NCBI GenBank assembly: GCA_035762175.1
Contig: DASTPP010000449.1
Location: 1 to 36,759 of the forward strand
Length of the DNA: 36,759 nucleotides
Origin: DASTPP01 sp035762175
GTDB lineage: Bacteria > Myxococcota_A > Polyangia > Polyangiales > Polyangiaceae
Reading direction: 5' to 3'
Shown: positions 1-7,768 of the stretch, piece after piece
How positions within the stretch are numbered: position 1 is the stretch's first letter
Layout: every line of letters begins with the position of its first letter
The notes under the pieces: model-generated
Told to the model about the DNA's origin: nothing
What the model saw: the letters and a program-made list of their open reading frames with translations, nothing else
Database searches by the model: none
Made by a program: the position numbers and the translations under genes

Positions 1-1
1 G

Positions 2-1012
2 GGCGGCGCGGGCGGCACCCTCGCCGGCGCGGGCGGCGCGGGCGGCGCGGGCGGCGCGGGCGGCAGCCTCGCCGGCGCCGCGGGCGAGGCCGGCGCCGCG
101 CCCGCGCCCCCCGGCTTCGTGCCCGTGCCCGCCGCCGCCGCGCTGCCGCCGCCGCCCGACAAGGGGTACGCCCTGCAAGACGTGGGCAGCGGCGGGTACG
201 TCATGACCAACGGCGTGTACCAGATGATGTTCTTTGTTACCGGCCAGGGCGTCGTCGCCATCGACGCGCCCCCCTCCCTCACGCCGCGCTTGCTCGAGGC
301 CATCGCGGAGGTCACGGCCGAGCCGCTGACGCACCTCGTCTACAGCCACGCGCACAACGACCACATCGCCGGGGCCGGCGACCTGCCCCCCGGCCTCACC
401 ATCGTCGCGCACGAAGAGACGGCGAAGCTCTTGCGCGCGGCCGCCGACCCCCGACGCCCCCCGCCCACGGTGACCTTCGCCGGCGAGACGCGCTACACGC
501 TCGCCGTCGGCTCGCAGACGATCGAGCTCGACTACAAGGGCAACAACCACATGCCCGGCGAGCTCTTCATCTACGCGCCCGCGCAGAAGGTCTTGATGAT
601 CATCGACATCGTCTTCGACCGCCGCTGGGCGCCCTTCAAGAGCCTCGCCATCGCCCAGGACGTGCCCGGCTTCGTCCGCTCCTTCGACCAAATCCTCGAG
701 TATGACTTCGTCGGCCTCGTCGGCGGCCACTTCTCGCAGCTCGCGACCCGCGACGACGTCGTGGCGCAGCGCGACTACGTCCTCGACCTGCGCGCCAGCG
801 CCGTGCAGGCCAACGCCGAGACCGACTACGCCACGGCCACGCGCGGCGTCGACCCGCAGAACGTGTTCGCGCAGTTCAAGGCGTTCTCGGACGCGGCCAC
901 CGCGCGCTGCGTCGAGCTCATGCCCCGCCGCTGGCTCACCGAGCTCGGCGGCGCGGACGTCTTTCTGCACGACAACTGCTTCGTCATGACCGAGAGCCTG
1001 CGCATCGATTGA
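2..1012 (+). CDS. MBL-fold metallo-hydrolase, 5'-truncated by window edge
   Basis: A metallo-beta-lactamase-fold hydrolase, probably exported. The frame is open to the left edge, so the true start lies outside. Before the fold comes a Gly/Ala linker coded by near-perfect 9-nt GGCGGCGCG-type repeats (about 2-100), then a Pro/Ala stretch; in myxobacterial proteins such linkers commonly follow a lipoprotein signal, which would lie upstream. Counting from the GTG at 119, the HxHxDH motif is His77, His79, Asp81, His82, with further ligand candidates His144, Asp163 and His204, so the binuclear metal site looks complete. The substrate cannot be told from sequence; the fold covers lactamases, lactonases, glyoxalases and others. 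The GTG at 119 is an alternative start but would discard the linker. It converges on ffh with a 21-nt gap. Confidence 0.85.
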   Translation, partial: GGAGGTLAGAGGAGGAGGAGGSLAGAAGEAGAAPAPPGFVPVPAAAALPPPPDKGYALQDVGSGGYVMTNGVYQMMFFVTGQGVVAIDAPPSLTPRLLEAIAEVTAEPLTHLVYSHAHNDHIAGAGDLPPGLTIVAHEETAKLLRAAADPRRPPPTVTFAGETRYTLAVGSQTIELDYKGNNHMPGELFIYAPAQKVLMIIDIVFDRRWAPFKSLAIAQDVPGFVRSFDQILEYDFVGLVGGHFSQLATRDDVVAQRDYVLDLRASAVQANAETDYATATRGVDPQNVFAQFKAFSDAATARCVELMPRRWLTELGGADVFLHDNCFVMTESLRID

Positions 1013-1033
1013 GCGCGCCGGCCCCGGCCCCGA

Positions 1034-2695
1034 TCACTTCCGGTTCTTCTTGCGGGCGTCGCGCTCGCGCTTCCGCTGCGCCTTCTTCGCGTTCCGCTCG
1101 GTGGCCGAGAGCGCCTTCATCTTCGGCATCGCCCCCGCGCCGCCCCCCGGCATGCCCATGCCGGGCATGCCGAAGCCTGGCATCCCGGGGAAGCCCCCCA
1201 TGCCCGGCATGCCGGGAAAGCCCCCCATGCCCGGCATGCCGGGGAAGCCCCCCATGCCCGGCATGCCCGGCATCCCGGGCATGCCGCCGAAGCCGCCGGC
1301 GAGCGCCTTTTGCATGTTCTTCGCCATGGCGGCCTGCTTGAAGCCGGGCAGCTTGCCGAGCAGCCCGAGGTTCTGGCCGAAGCCGCTCATCATCTGGCGC
1401 ATGAACGAGAAGCGCTGGATGAGATCGTTGACGGCCTGCTCGTCGGTGCCCGAGCCCTTGGCGACGCGCTTGACGCGCGACGGCTCGCGCACGAGGGCGA
1501 AGGGGTCGGTGCGCTCGAAGCGGGTCATCGACTGGACGATGGCCTCGATGCGCACGAGCTCTTTGTCGTCGAGGTTGACGCCCTCGGGCAGCCCCCCGGG
1601 GAAGAAGGGCAGCTTCTCGACCAGGTCTTTGAGGCTGCCCATCTTGCGGATGGTGCGAAGCTGCTCGACCAGGTCTTCGAGCGTGAACTGCCCCTGCATC
1701 ATCTTGAGGGCGTCTTCGGCGGCCTTCTCGGTGTCGACGACCTCTTGAAAGTCTTTCATCAGGCCGACGACGTCGCCCATGCCGAGAATGCGCGTGGCGA
1801 CGCCCTCGGCGCGGAACTCTTCGAACTTGTCGACCGTCTCGCCGACGCCGACGAAGGCGACGGGGGCGCCGGTCACCTCTTTGACCGAGAGGGCGGCGCC
1901 GCCGCGCGCGTCGCCGTCGAGCTTGGTCAAGACCACGCCCGAGATCTCGAGCCGCTCGTGGAAGGCGCGCGCGGTCTGCACCGCGTCTTGGCCCACCATG
2001 GCGTCGACGACGAGAAAGACGTTCTGCGGCTCGACCGAGGCCTTGACCTGCTCGAGCTCGCCCATGAGCTGGTCGTCGATGGCGAGCCGGCCGGCGGTGT
2101 CGTAGACGACCACGTCGTGGCCCTTCTTCGCGGCCTCGTCGCGGGCGCGGGCGCAGACGGTGACCGGGTCGGTGTTCTCGAGGCTGAAGACCGGCACGTT
2201 GATCTGCCCGCCGAGCACCTTGAGCTGCTCGACGGCGGCCGGCCGCTGCAGGTCGGCGGCGACCAAGAGCGGCTTCTTGCCCTGCTTCGACAGGTAGCGC
2301 GCGAGCTTGGCCGCCGAGGTCGTCTTGCCCGAGCCCTGCAGGCCCACCATCATGATGCCCGTCGCCCGGCCCTTGTCGGCCCAGGCGACGGGCGAGCCGT
2401 CGCGCTGGCCGAGCATCGCCACGAGCTCGTCGTGGCAGATCTTGACGAAGACGTCGGACGCGCTGACTTGCTGCGTCGTGCCCTCGTGCTTGACGCGCGT
2501 GCGCACGGTCTCGCCGAGCGCCCGCTCGCGCACCCGGGCCAGAAAGCGCTTGACCACCCCGAGCTCGACGTCGCCCTCGAGCAGCGACAGGCGCACCTCG
2601 CGCAGCGCCGGCTCGATGTTGGCTTCGGTCAGCTCGGTCAGGCCGGCGAGGCGGTTGAGGGCCTGGCGAAAGCCTTTCGTGATCGTATCGAACAT
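1034..2695 (-). CDS. ffh: Signal recognition particle GTPase Ffh (SRP54) with extended Met/Gly/Pro tail
   Basis: Protein part of the signal recognition particle: binds 4.5S RNA and nascent signal sequences and delivers ribosomes to FtsY at the membrane. An N-terminal helical bundle comes first (about 1-85). The NG GTPase domain has P-loop GLQGSGKTT at 118-126, DTAGRL at 199-204 and TKLD at 257-260, followed by DARGG. The M domain runs about 325-460 with the methionine-rich RFSFMRQMMSGFG segment. At 553 aa it is about 100 aa longer than E. coli Ffh. The extra length is a C-terminal tail of GMPGMGGFP-type repeats followed by a basic end (KKAQRKRERDARKKNRK). It follows radC by 30 nt on the same strand. 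Confidence 0.97.
   Translation of the reverse strand: MFDTITKGFRQALNRLAGLTELTEANIEPALREVRLSLLEGDVELGVVKRFLARVRERALGETVRTRVKHEGTTQQVSASDVFVKICHDELVAMLGQRDGSPVAWADKGRATGIMMVGLQGSGKTTSAAKLARYLSKQGKKPLLVAADLQRPAAVEQLKVLGGQINVPVFSLENTDPVTVCARARDEAAKKGHDVVVYDTAGRLAIDDQLMGELEQVKASVEPQNVFLVVDAMVGQDAVQTARAFHERLEISGVVLTKLDGDARGGAALSVKEVTGAPVAFVGVGETVDKFEEFRAEGVATRILGMGDVVGLMKDFQEVVDTEKAAEDALKMMQGQFTLEDLVEQLRTIRKMGSLKDLVEKLPFFPGGLPEGVNLDDKELVRIEAIVQSMTRFERTDPFALVREPSRVKRVAKGSGTDEQAVNDLIQRFSFMRQMMSGFGQNLGLLGKLPGFKQAAMAKNMQKALAGGFGGMPGMPGMPGMGGFPGMPGMGGFPGMPGMGGFPGMPGFGMPGMGMPGGGAGAMPKMKALSATERNAKKAQRKRERDARKKNRK
1187..1267. repeat. 27-bp tandem repeat inside ffh (three units)
   Basis: Three consecutive 27-bp units (1187-1213, 1214-1240, 1241-1267) differ at a single base, at 1217. 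On the minus strand each encodes the nonapeptide GMPGMGGFP in the Ffh tail. Degenerate ATGCCCGGC-type triplet-phase repeats flank them on both sides. Near identity at the DNA level suggests recent slippage or unequal exchange, so copy number may vary between strains. Confidence 0.9.
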
Positions 2696-2725
2696 GGGGC
2701 TGAGTGAGGGGTTACCACGGGCGCA

Positions 2726-3493
2726 TCAAGGGGGCGAGCCGCCCTTTCGCCCCCCCCGCCCCCGCCGCGGCCCGCCCGGCCGGCCCCCCGGCGGCCGTTC
2801 GCGCCCCTCGAACAGGCCCAGTTCGAGCATCGATGCGTAGCCCTCGGCGGCCACCACCACGTGGTCGAGCAGCGCGAGCCCGACGCGGGCGGCCGCCTCG
2901 GCGAGGGCGCGCGTCGCCTCGGCGTCGCTGCCCGAGGGCGTCGGATCGCCGCTCGGGTGGTTGTGCACGAGCAGAAAGGCCGGGCAGCCCGTGCGCAGCG
3001 CCGCGCAAAGTACGTCGCGCACCGAGAGCACGCTCGCCGACGAGCTGCCGTGCGCGACGCGGCGCGCCTCGCGCATCGCGCCGCGGCCGTCGACCGCCAC
3101 GAGCCAGAGCTCTTCGCGCTCGGCCCCCCCGAACTCGAGCCGCGCCCAGGCCGCCACCTCGTCGGGGCCCCCGACCTGGCGCGCCTCGTCGAGCGCCCGC
3201 CGCACCGTCGCCCGGCGCCCGAGCTCGAGCGCCGCCTCGAGCCCGAGCCGCTGCGAGGCGTCGAGGCCGAGCCCCGCCGCCGTCCGCTCGTCGAGGCCCC
3301 GCAGGCCGAGCAGCGCGAGCCCGCCCGCCGCCTCGAGCAGCCTCGCCCCGACCGAGCCCACCGGGCGGCGCCGCCCGCAACGCAGCACGAGCTGCACGAG
3401 CTCGGCGTCGCCCAGCGCGGCGACGCCCCCGAGGCGCGCCCGCTCGAACACGTCGTCGTCATAAGGCTCGCCGGCCGAAAGAAGGGATGTCAT
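2726..3493 (-). CDS. radC: RadC-family JAB/JAMM domain protein
   Basis: RadC-family (DUF2466) protein of 255 aa. An N-terminal helix-hairpin-helix-like part (AALGDAELVQLVLRCG, 25-40; LLGLRGLD, 61-68) precedes a JAMM-type domain. The putative metal motif is intact: HNHPSGD at 177-183 with a downstream Ser187 and Asp190, and acidic residues near 125-128 for the upstream Glu. The family was once linked to DNA repair; its biochemical role is unsettled. The ATG at 3493, with GGGGG just upstream, gives the family's usual N-terminus; a GTG at 3577 would add 28 unusual residues. The C-terminus (about 228-255) is a Gly/Arg-rich tail beyond the usual end. It is followed closely by ffh. Confidence 0.92.
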   Translation of the reverse strand: MTSLLSAGEPYDDDVFERARLGGVAALGDAELVQLVLRCGRRRPVGSVGARLLEAAGGLALLGLRGLDERTAAGLGLDASQRLGLEAALELGRRATVRRALDEARQVGGPDEVAAWARLEFGGAEREELWLVAVDGRGAMREARRVAHGSSSASVLSVRDVLCAALRTGCPAFLLVHNHPSGDPTPSGSDAEATRALAEAAARVGLALLDHVVVAAEGYASMLELGLFEGRERPPGGRPGGPRRGRGGRKGGSPP

Positions 3494-3656
3494 GGCCGCG
3501 CCCCCAAAGCAGGGCGCGTGCCGCGCGGGCCGCGGCCTCGGCGCCCCACCCTCCGCCCCCGTCCGGGTGGCGGCCACCGCGCAACGCCCTGGCGCCGCGC
3601 CGCGACCGAGCGCCCTCGCGCCGCGGCTAGGTTTGATAAGTTCTGGGGCCCGGGCG

Positions 3657-4889
3657 TCAGCCTTGCCGCATCGCCTCGAGCGGATCGAGCGTGGCGGCGC
3701 GCCAGGCGGGGCCGACCGAAAGGGCGAGGTAGGGCGCCGTCACCAGCGCGAGCAGGCCGAAGAGCTGGGCGGCGTCGACGGCGGGGGTCAGGCGCGTGTC
3801 GGGGTAGAGCACGCTCCAGCCGGCGAGCACCTCGCGCAGCCCCGGCGCGCCGAGGGCGAAGGCCCAGAGATAGCCGGCGACCAGGCCGAGCGCACCGGCG
3901 CCCGCGCCGACGAGCAGCGCCTCGTAGAGCTTCTCGGCCACCACGTCGGCCGTCGACCAGCCCGCCGCCTTGAGCACGGCGATCTCGCGCCGCTCGGCGG
4001 GGCCGAGGCCGGAGAGGCGGTCCCAGGCGAGGGCGAGCAGGGCGAGCAGCGCCGGCAGGCTGGCGCCGAGCACGAACCCGGCGCGCCGCCCGTAGCTGAG
4101 CGTGTGCACGCGCTCGAGCAGCCGCCGCTCGAGCACGCGCGCGCCGGGCAGGGCCAAGAGCGTCTTCTTGGCCACGACGGCCGACTCGTCGGGGTTGGTC
4201 AGCGCGAGCGCGAGGTCGGTCGCCGCGCCGGGCGGGACGCCGAGCAGCGTGCGCGCGTCGTCGTCGTGCACGAGCGCGACGTCGCTCGTCCAGAGCGCGA
4301 CGGGGCTCGAGAAGAGCCCGACGACCCGGAGCGCGGTGCCCGGCCCATGCTCGTCGCCCCCGGCCGCGGGGAAGGCGACCTTGTCGCCCACCCGCACGCC
4401 GAGCGCCTCGGCGAGCCGCAGGCCCAGCACGCACTCGCCCGGGCCGCGGAGCATGACGCCCTGGGCGAGCGCGGCGCCACCGTCGGCGGGGGGCGCGCCG
4501 CCCGGGGCGCCGGCCGCGGGCGCGCCGGACCCGCCCACGATGGTGACGTTGCCCTGCAGCGAGGCCAGAAAGAGGTAGCCCCAGACCCGGGGGCGCACCG
4601 AGGCGACCCCGGGCAGCGGCCGCAGCGCCTCGGCCGACGCGACGTCGACGAGGGCCGGCCGCCCGCCGACGAGGCGCTGCACGACGAGGTCGGGGGCGTT
4701 CGCGCGCGCCCGCGCCGCCTCGGCCCGGAGCGCCTCGGTGAGGAAGACCACGGCCGAGAGCAGGGCCATCGCCGAGGCGAGGCCGCCGACGAGGGCCCAG
4801 GTGCGGCCGCCGCGGCGGCCGAGCGCGCCGAGGGCGAAGGCGAGCAGGTCGAGCTGGGCCCCGAGGGCCGAGGGGCGCGCCCCGCTCAT
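3657..4889 (-). CDS. FtsX-like ABC transporter permease (MacB-type fold)
   Basis: Inner-membrane permease of the FtsX/MacB/LolC superfamily, 410 aa. A first TM (about 30-50) is followed by a large periplasmic domain (about 55-260), then three C-terminal TMs. Between TM2 and TM3 is the cytoplasmic segment ERREIAVLKAAGWSTADVV, the coupling region typical of FtsX permeases, and the C-terminus carries WRAATLDPLEAMRQG, also characteristic. These permeases need a cognate ATPase of the MacB/LolD type, but none is adjacent or anywhere in the window. The ATG overlaps the stop of the upstream small secreted protein by 4 nt, implying translational coupling. Substrate unknown; lipoprotein or envelope mechanotransduction roles fit the family. 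Confidence 0.85.
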   Translation of the reverse strand: MSGARPSALGAQLDLLAFALGALGRRGGRTWALVGGLASAMALLSAVVFLTEALRAEAARARANAPDLVVQRLVGGRPALVDVASAEALRPLPGVASVRPRVWGYLFLASLQGNVTIVGGSGAPAAGAPGGAPPADGGAALAQGVMLRGPGECVLGLRLAEALGVRVGDKVAFPAAGGDEHGPGTALRVVGLFSSPVALWTSDVALVHDDDARTLLGVPPGAATDLALALTNPDESAVVAKKTLLALPGARVLERRLLERVHTLSYGRRAGFVLGASLPALLALLALAWDRLSGLGPAERREIAVLKAAGWSTADVVAEKLYEALLVGAGAGALGLVAGYLWAFALGAPGLREVLAGWSVLYPDTRLTPAVDAAQLFGLLALVTAPYLALSVGPAWRAATLDPLEAMRQG

Positions 4890-5194
4890 GGCTTCGGGGC
4901 GGCGCTCTCGGCCCAGACGGCGGCCGGCGGGGCGAGCGAGCCGCCGGCCGGGTCGGCGTCGACGACCGCGGGGCCGTCGGCGAAGGCCGCCGCGGGCTCT
5001 TCGAGGGACAGAAAGCGCAGGTGCCGGGCGCCGCCGCCGAGCGCGAGGTCGGGCCAGGGCAGGGCCGCGGCGGCGCGGGCGATGGCGGGGGCGTCGGCGG
5101 CGCGGGCGGCGCGGGCGTGCAGGGCGAGCGGCAGCGGCGCCGCGAGCGCGGCGGCGAGCAGGCAGGGGGCGGCGAGGCGCGCGCGCCCGCTCAT
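4886..5194 (-). CDS. Small secreted/periplasmic protein of unknown function
   Basis: A 102-aa protein with a clear Sec-type signal peptide: basic MSGRAR, a hydrophobic core to about residue 25, and a likely cleavage after the ARAARAA region (about 32-33). No lipobox is seen. The mature part is about 70 aa, with the only distinctive block LPWPDLALGGGARHLRFLSLEEP and an Ala/Pro-rich end. I do not recognise the family. It sits between mlaE and the FtsX-like permease with 4-nt ATGA overlaps on both sides, so it is almost certainly co-translated with them and may be a periplasmic partner of one of the two permeases. Confidence 0.75.
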   Translation of the reverse strand: MSGRARLAAPCLLAAALAAPLPLALHARAARAADAPAIARAAAALPWPDLALGGGARHLRFLSLEEPAAAFADGPAVVDADPAGGSLAPPAAVWAESAAPKP

Positions 5195-6069
5195 CGCGGC
5201 AGGAGGAAGCTGAAGAAGGCGGTGAGAAAGTAGTCGGTCACCAGGACCGAGACCGAGATGACGACGACCGCGTAGGTCGTCGCGCGCCCGACCCCCTGCG
5301 TGCCGCCGCTGGTGTCGAGGCCGAAGTGGCAGCCGACCAGCGCGATGAGCGCCCCGAAGACGGGGGTCTTGAGGAAGCCGTTCAGAAAGTCGTTCATCGT
5401 GACCGAATCGAGCGCCGAGTGGTAGAAGAAGCTCATCGGTATGCCGAACTGAAGGGACGAGACGACCATCGCGCCGAAGAAGCCGATGACCAGGCTGAAC
5501 ATGCTCAGCACGGGCATGACGATGGTCGTGGCGACGAGGCGGGGCATCACGAGCTTCTTGATCGGGTCGGAGCCCAGCGCGCGGATGGCGTCGATCTGCT
5601 CGGTCACGCTCATGCTGCCGAGCTCGGCCGCGACGCCGGCGCCGATGCGCCCGCCGACGATGACGGCGGTCAGGGTGGGGGCGAGCTCGCGCGAGAACGA
5701 GAGGGCGACGACGCGGCCCGTATACTCCATGCCGCCGAACTTCTGCAGGCCGATGGCGAACTGCAGCGCCATGACCATGCCGACGAAGAGGCCGGTGATG
5801 GCGACGAGGCCGGTGCTCTTGACGCCGATGAGCTCCATCTGGGCGACGACCTCGCGGTGCTCGAGGGGCCGCTGGAAGAGCACGAAGATCGAGCGGTAGA
5901 AGAGAATCGAGATGTGCCCGAGCCGGCGCAGGAAGCTCGTCACGGTCTCGCGCATGGGGAGCGCCGGCGTGGGCGGCGTGGCCGCCGGGCCGATGAGCGT
6001 GACGGCGGCGCCCTGGGGCCGTCGCGGTGCGCCGGCGGCGGGCGGGGGGCTCGGAGCGGGGGAGGGCAT
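5191..6069 (-). CDS. mlaE: MlaE/YrbE-family ABC permease
   Basis: Permease of the MlaE (YrbE, DUF140) family that moves phospholipid or other lipid across the Gram-negative envelope, normally as MlaFEDB. Family hallmarks are VVALSFSRELAPTLTAVIVGGR, GAGVAAELGSMSVTEQIDAI and ALGSDPIKKLVMPR, with five to six hydrophobic segments ending TDYFLTAFFSFLLPR. The annotated ATG gives 292 aa with a Pro/Ala-rich extension of about 38 residues; an internal ATG at 5955 (MRETVTSFLRRLGH) gives a more usual length, and neither has a strong ribosome site. No mlaF, mlaD or mlaB is nearby; instead the gene overlaps a small secreted protein and an FtsX-like permease. Confidence 0.92.
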   Translation of the reverse strand: MPSPAPSPPPAAGAPRRPQGAAVTLIGPAATPPTPALPMRETVTSFLRRLGHISILFYRSIFVLFQRPLEHREVVAQMELIGVKSTGLVAITGLFVGMVMALQFAIGLQKFGGMEYTGRVVALSFSRELAPTLTAVIVGGRIGAGVAAELGSMSVTEQIDAIRALGSDPIKKLVMPRLVATTIVMPVLSMFSLVIGFFGAMVVSSLQFGIPMSFFYHSALDSVTMNDFLNGFLKTPVFGALIALVGCHFGLDTSGGTQGVGRATTYAVVVISVSVLVTDYFLTAFFSFLLPR

Positions 6070-6186
6070 CGGGGGGGCTCTGTTAGTTTGCCCCGCGGCC
6101 AGGGGGGGGCAACGTGCCGGCGGCGGTCAACTGGTCGTGGCTCTGGCGGCCCTCGGGGCCCGCGCCCCGCGGGGCGGCGGGCGAGT

Positions 6187-6705
6187 TTAGGGCTTCTCGG
6201 TGTGGAAGCCCATGACGAAGCGGTCGAAGTCGGCCCGCGCGCGGGGGAACGACCCGGGCTCGGACACGAGCACGAAGTCGTAGACGCACCCGTCCTTCTT
6301 GAGCACGAGCGCGGTGAAGCGCTTGGGCACGCCGTCGAGCTTGGCCCGCAGGGTGGTCGAGAGCGCCTCGCGCCCGTCGAAGGGCAAAAGGCGCTCTTCT
6401 TCGACCTCGCGCTCGGTAAATTGCAGAAAAAGGTGGCGCGTCAGGGCCGGCAGGGGCACGTCGTCGCCGTCGACGCCGCAGCGGCCGTTGACGAGCACGG
6501 TCGCGTTCAGGCCCTCGTCGCGGAAGGCGAGCAGGCCGTGCGAGGTCTCGAGCCGCGTCCAGCTGGGGGGCCGGGGCCCGACGCGGAAGGCGAGCCCTTG
6601 GCCCTCGTAGCGTGAGTCGCGGAAGGTCTCGGCGCCGCAGCCCGCGACGAGCGCGGCCGCGCAGGCGATGGCCAAGGCGAGGCTTCGGGGGACGTAGGGC
6701 GGCAT
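6187..6705 (-). CDS. Putative outer-envelope lipoprotein of unknown function
   Basis: A 172-aa protein with a lipoprotein signal: MPPYVPRSLALAIACAAALVAGC, lipobox LVAGC with the acylated Cys at about residue 23. The mature part contains an alpha/beta-looking domain (FRVGPRPPSWTRLE, GLLAFRDEGLNATVLVN, ALTRHLFLQFTEREVEEERLLPFDGREAL, DCVYDFVLVSEPG-like) resembling small PsbP/DcrB-like stress lipoproteins in general pattern; that resemblance is impression only. It is upstream of mlaE on the same strand with a gap of about 117 nt, so it could be its operon leader or an independent gene. Confidence 0.8.
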   Translation of the reverse strand: MPPYVPRSLALAIACAAALVAGCGAETFRDSRYEGQGLAFRVGPRPPSWTRLETSHGLLAFRDEGLNATVLVNGRCGVDGDDVPLPALTRHLFLQFTEREVEEERLLPFDGREALSTTLRAKLDGVPKRFTALVLKKDGCVYDFVLVSEPGSFPRARADFDRFVMGFHTEKP

Positions 6706-6872
6706 GGGCTGGGCGGGAGGCGCGGCCGCCGGGGGCGCCCGACTCGGCGGCCGGCCCCGGGCCCGCTCTTGGGCGGCGACCTTAGCACCCTCGGTGGCGC
6801 ATGGCGTAGCCCGGGCGTACCTTGAACGCGCGACGCGCGCCGGGCCCGCCCCGGCGCCGCGCCCCGCGCCCC

Positions 6873-7625
6873 ATGTTCCCCCTCCGTGACCGCCTACCCT
6901 CGCGCACCACCCCCTTCGTCACCTGGCTGCTCATCGCCGCCAACGTGCTCGCCTTTCTCTACGAGCTGGCGATGGTCGAGGCCGTGGGCGACCGGTTCAT
7001 CATGGCGTGGGGCCTGGTGCCCGCGCGCTTCGCCCGCGACCCGGCCGCCGAGGCCGTCACGGTGCTCACGTCGATGTTCTTGCACGGGGGCTGGCTGCAC
7101 CTCGGCGGCAACATGCTCTTTTTGTGGATCTTCGGCGACAACGTCGAAGATCGGCTCGGGCACCTGCGCTACACCCTCTTTTACCTGCTCGCGGGGGGGG
7201 CGGCGGCCGCGGCGCAGTTTCTCATCGACCCGGGCTCGCGCGTGCCCATGGTCGGCGCCTCCGGCGCCATCGCCGGCGTGCTGGGCGGCTACGTGCTGCT
7301 TTACCCGCGGGCGCGGGTCCTCGTCGCCTTCCCCATCTTCTTTTTCATCCAATTTTTCGAGCTGCCGGCCTGGGTCGTCATCGGCGAGTGGTTCATCTTG
7401 CAGCTCTTCAACGGCGCGCTCTCGCTCGGCCCCCGGGCCGCCGCGGGGGGCGTGGCGTTTTTCGCCCACATCGGCGGCTTCGTCGCGGGCCTCGTGCTCA
7501 TCAAGCTGATGGCGCCGGCCGACCGGGCTCGCACCCTGGGCCCGCCCGGCGACGACCGGTGGGTCACGCGCCGCTACGGGCCGCCGCGCGACCGCTGGGG
7601 CTCGTCCGGCCGCGACGCCTGGTGA
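6873..7625 (+). CDS. Rhomboid-family intramembrane serine protease
   Basis: A 250-aa rhomboid peptidase (S54) cleaving within or near transmembrane segments. The catalytic Ser130 lies in GASGAIAG (128-135) and the catalytic His199 in AHIGGFVAG (198-206). The L1-loop/TM2 region GWLHLGGNMLFLW (73-85) carries the conserved His and Asn of the oxyanion site. Hydrophobic segments fit six TMs, with a loop IQFFELPAWVV between TM4 and TM5 as in bacterial rhomboids of this subgroup. The start at 6873 (MFPLRDRLPSRTTP) matches the family; an upstream in-frame start at 6822 would add an Arg/Pro-rich stretch. The stop lies inside a 35-bp tandem duplication. Confidence 0.93.
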   Translation: MFPLRDRLPSRTTPFVTWLLIAANVLAFLYELAMVEAVGDRFIMAWGLVPARFARDPAAEAVTVLTSMFLHGGWLHLGGNMLFLWIFGDNVEDRLGHLRYTLFYLLAGGAAAAAQFLIDPGSRVPMVGASGAIAGVLGGYVLLYPRARVLVAFPIFFFIQFFELPAWVVIGEWFILQLFNGALSLGPRAAAGGVAFFAHIGGFVAGLVLIKLMAPADRARTLGPPGDDRWVTRRYGPPRDRWGSSGRDAW

Positions 7626-7658
7626 GCGGGGTGGGCTCGTCCGGCCGCGACGCCTGGT
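7598..7658. repeat. 35-bp tandem duplication across the rhomboid stop codon
   Basis: The 26-nt stretch 7598-7623 recurs identically at 7633-7658, an offset of 35 nt. The first copy encodes the rhomboid C-terminus (SSGRDAW) and runs into its stop; the second is downstream and, since 35 is not a multiple of three, in another phase. Flanking bases (GAGCGGGG versus AGGCGGGG) are also similar, so the duplicated unit was probably the whole 35 bp. Confidence 0.9.
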
Positions 7659-7768
7659 AGGCGGGGCGGCCCGGGGGGCGAAGCGGGCCCTTCGCCCCGC
7701 CCACCTTTCGCCGTAAGGTAGGCGCCGGCGTGGCGGCACGGGCCGCGCACGCCCGGGGAAGACAGCGC

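Noticed and set aside
2..100. GGCGGCGCG repeats considered as a CRISPR or regulatory repeat array
   Set aside because: They are in the reading frame of the MBL protein and encode a Gly/Ala linker; there are no spacers.
1310..2707. Long plus-strand open frame antisense to ffh
   Set aside because: Composition (His/Asp/Leu/Glu/Arg-rich without any domain) is the usual shadow of a GC-rich gene; ffh on the other strand has all family motifs.
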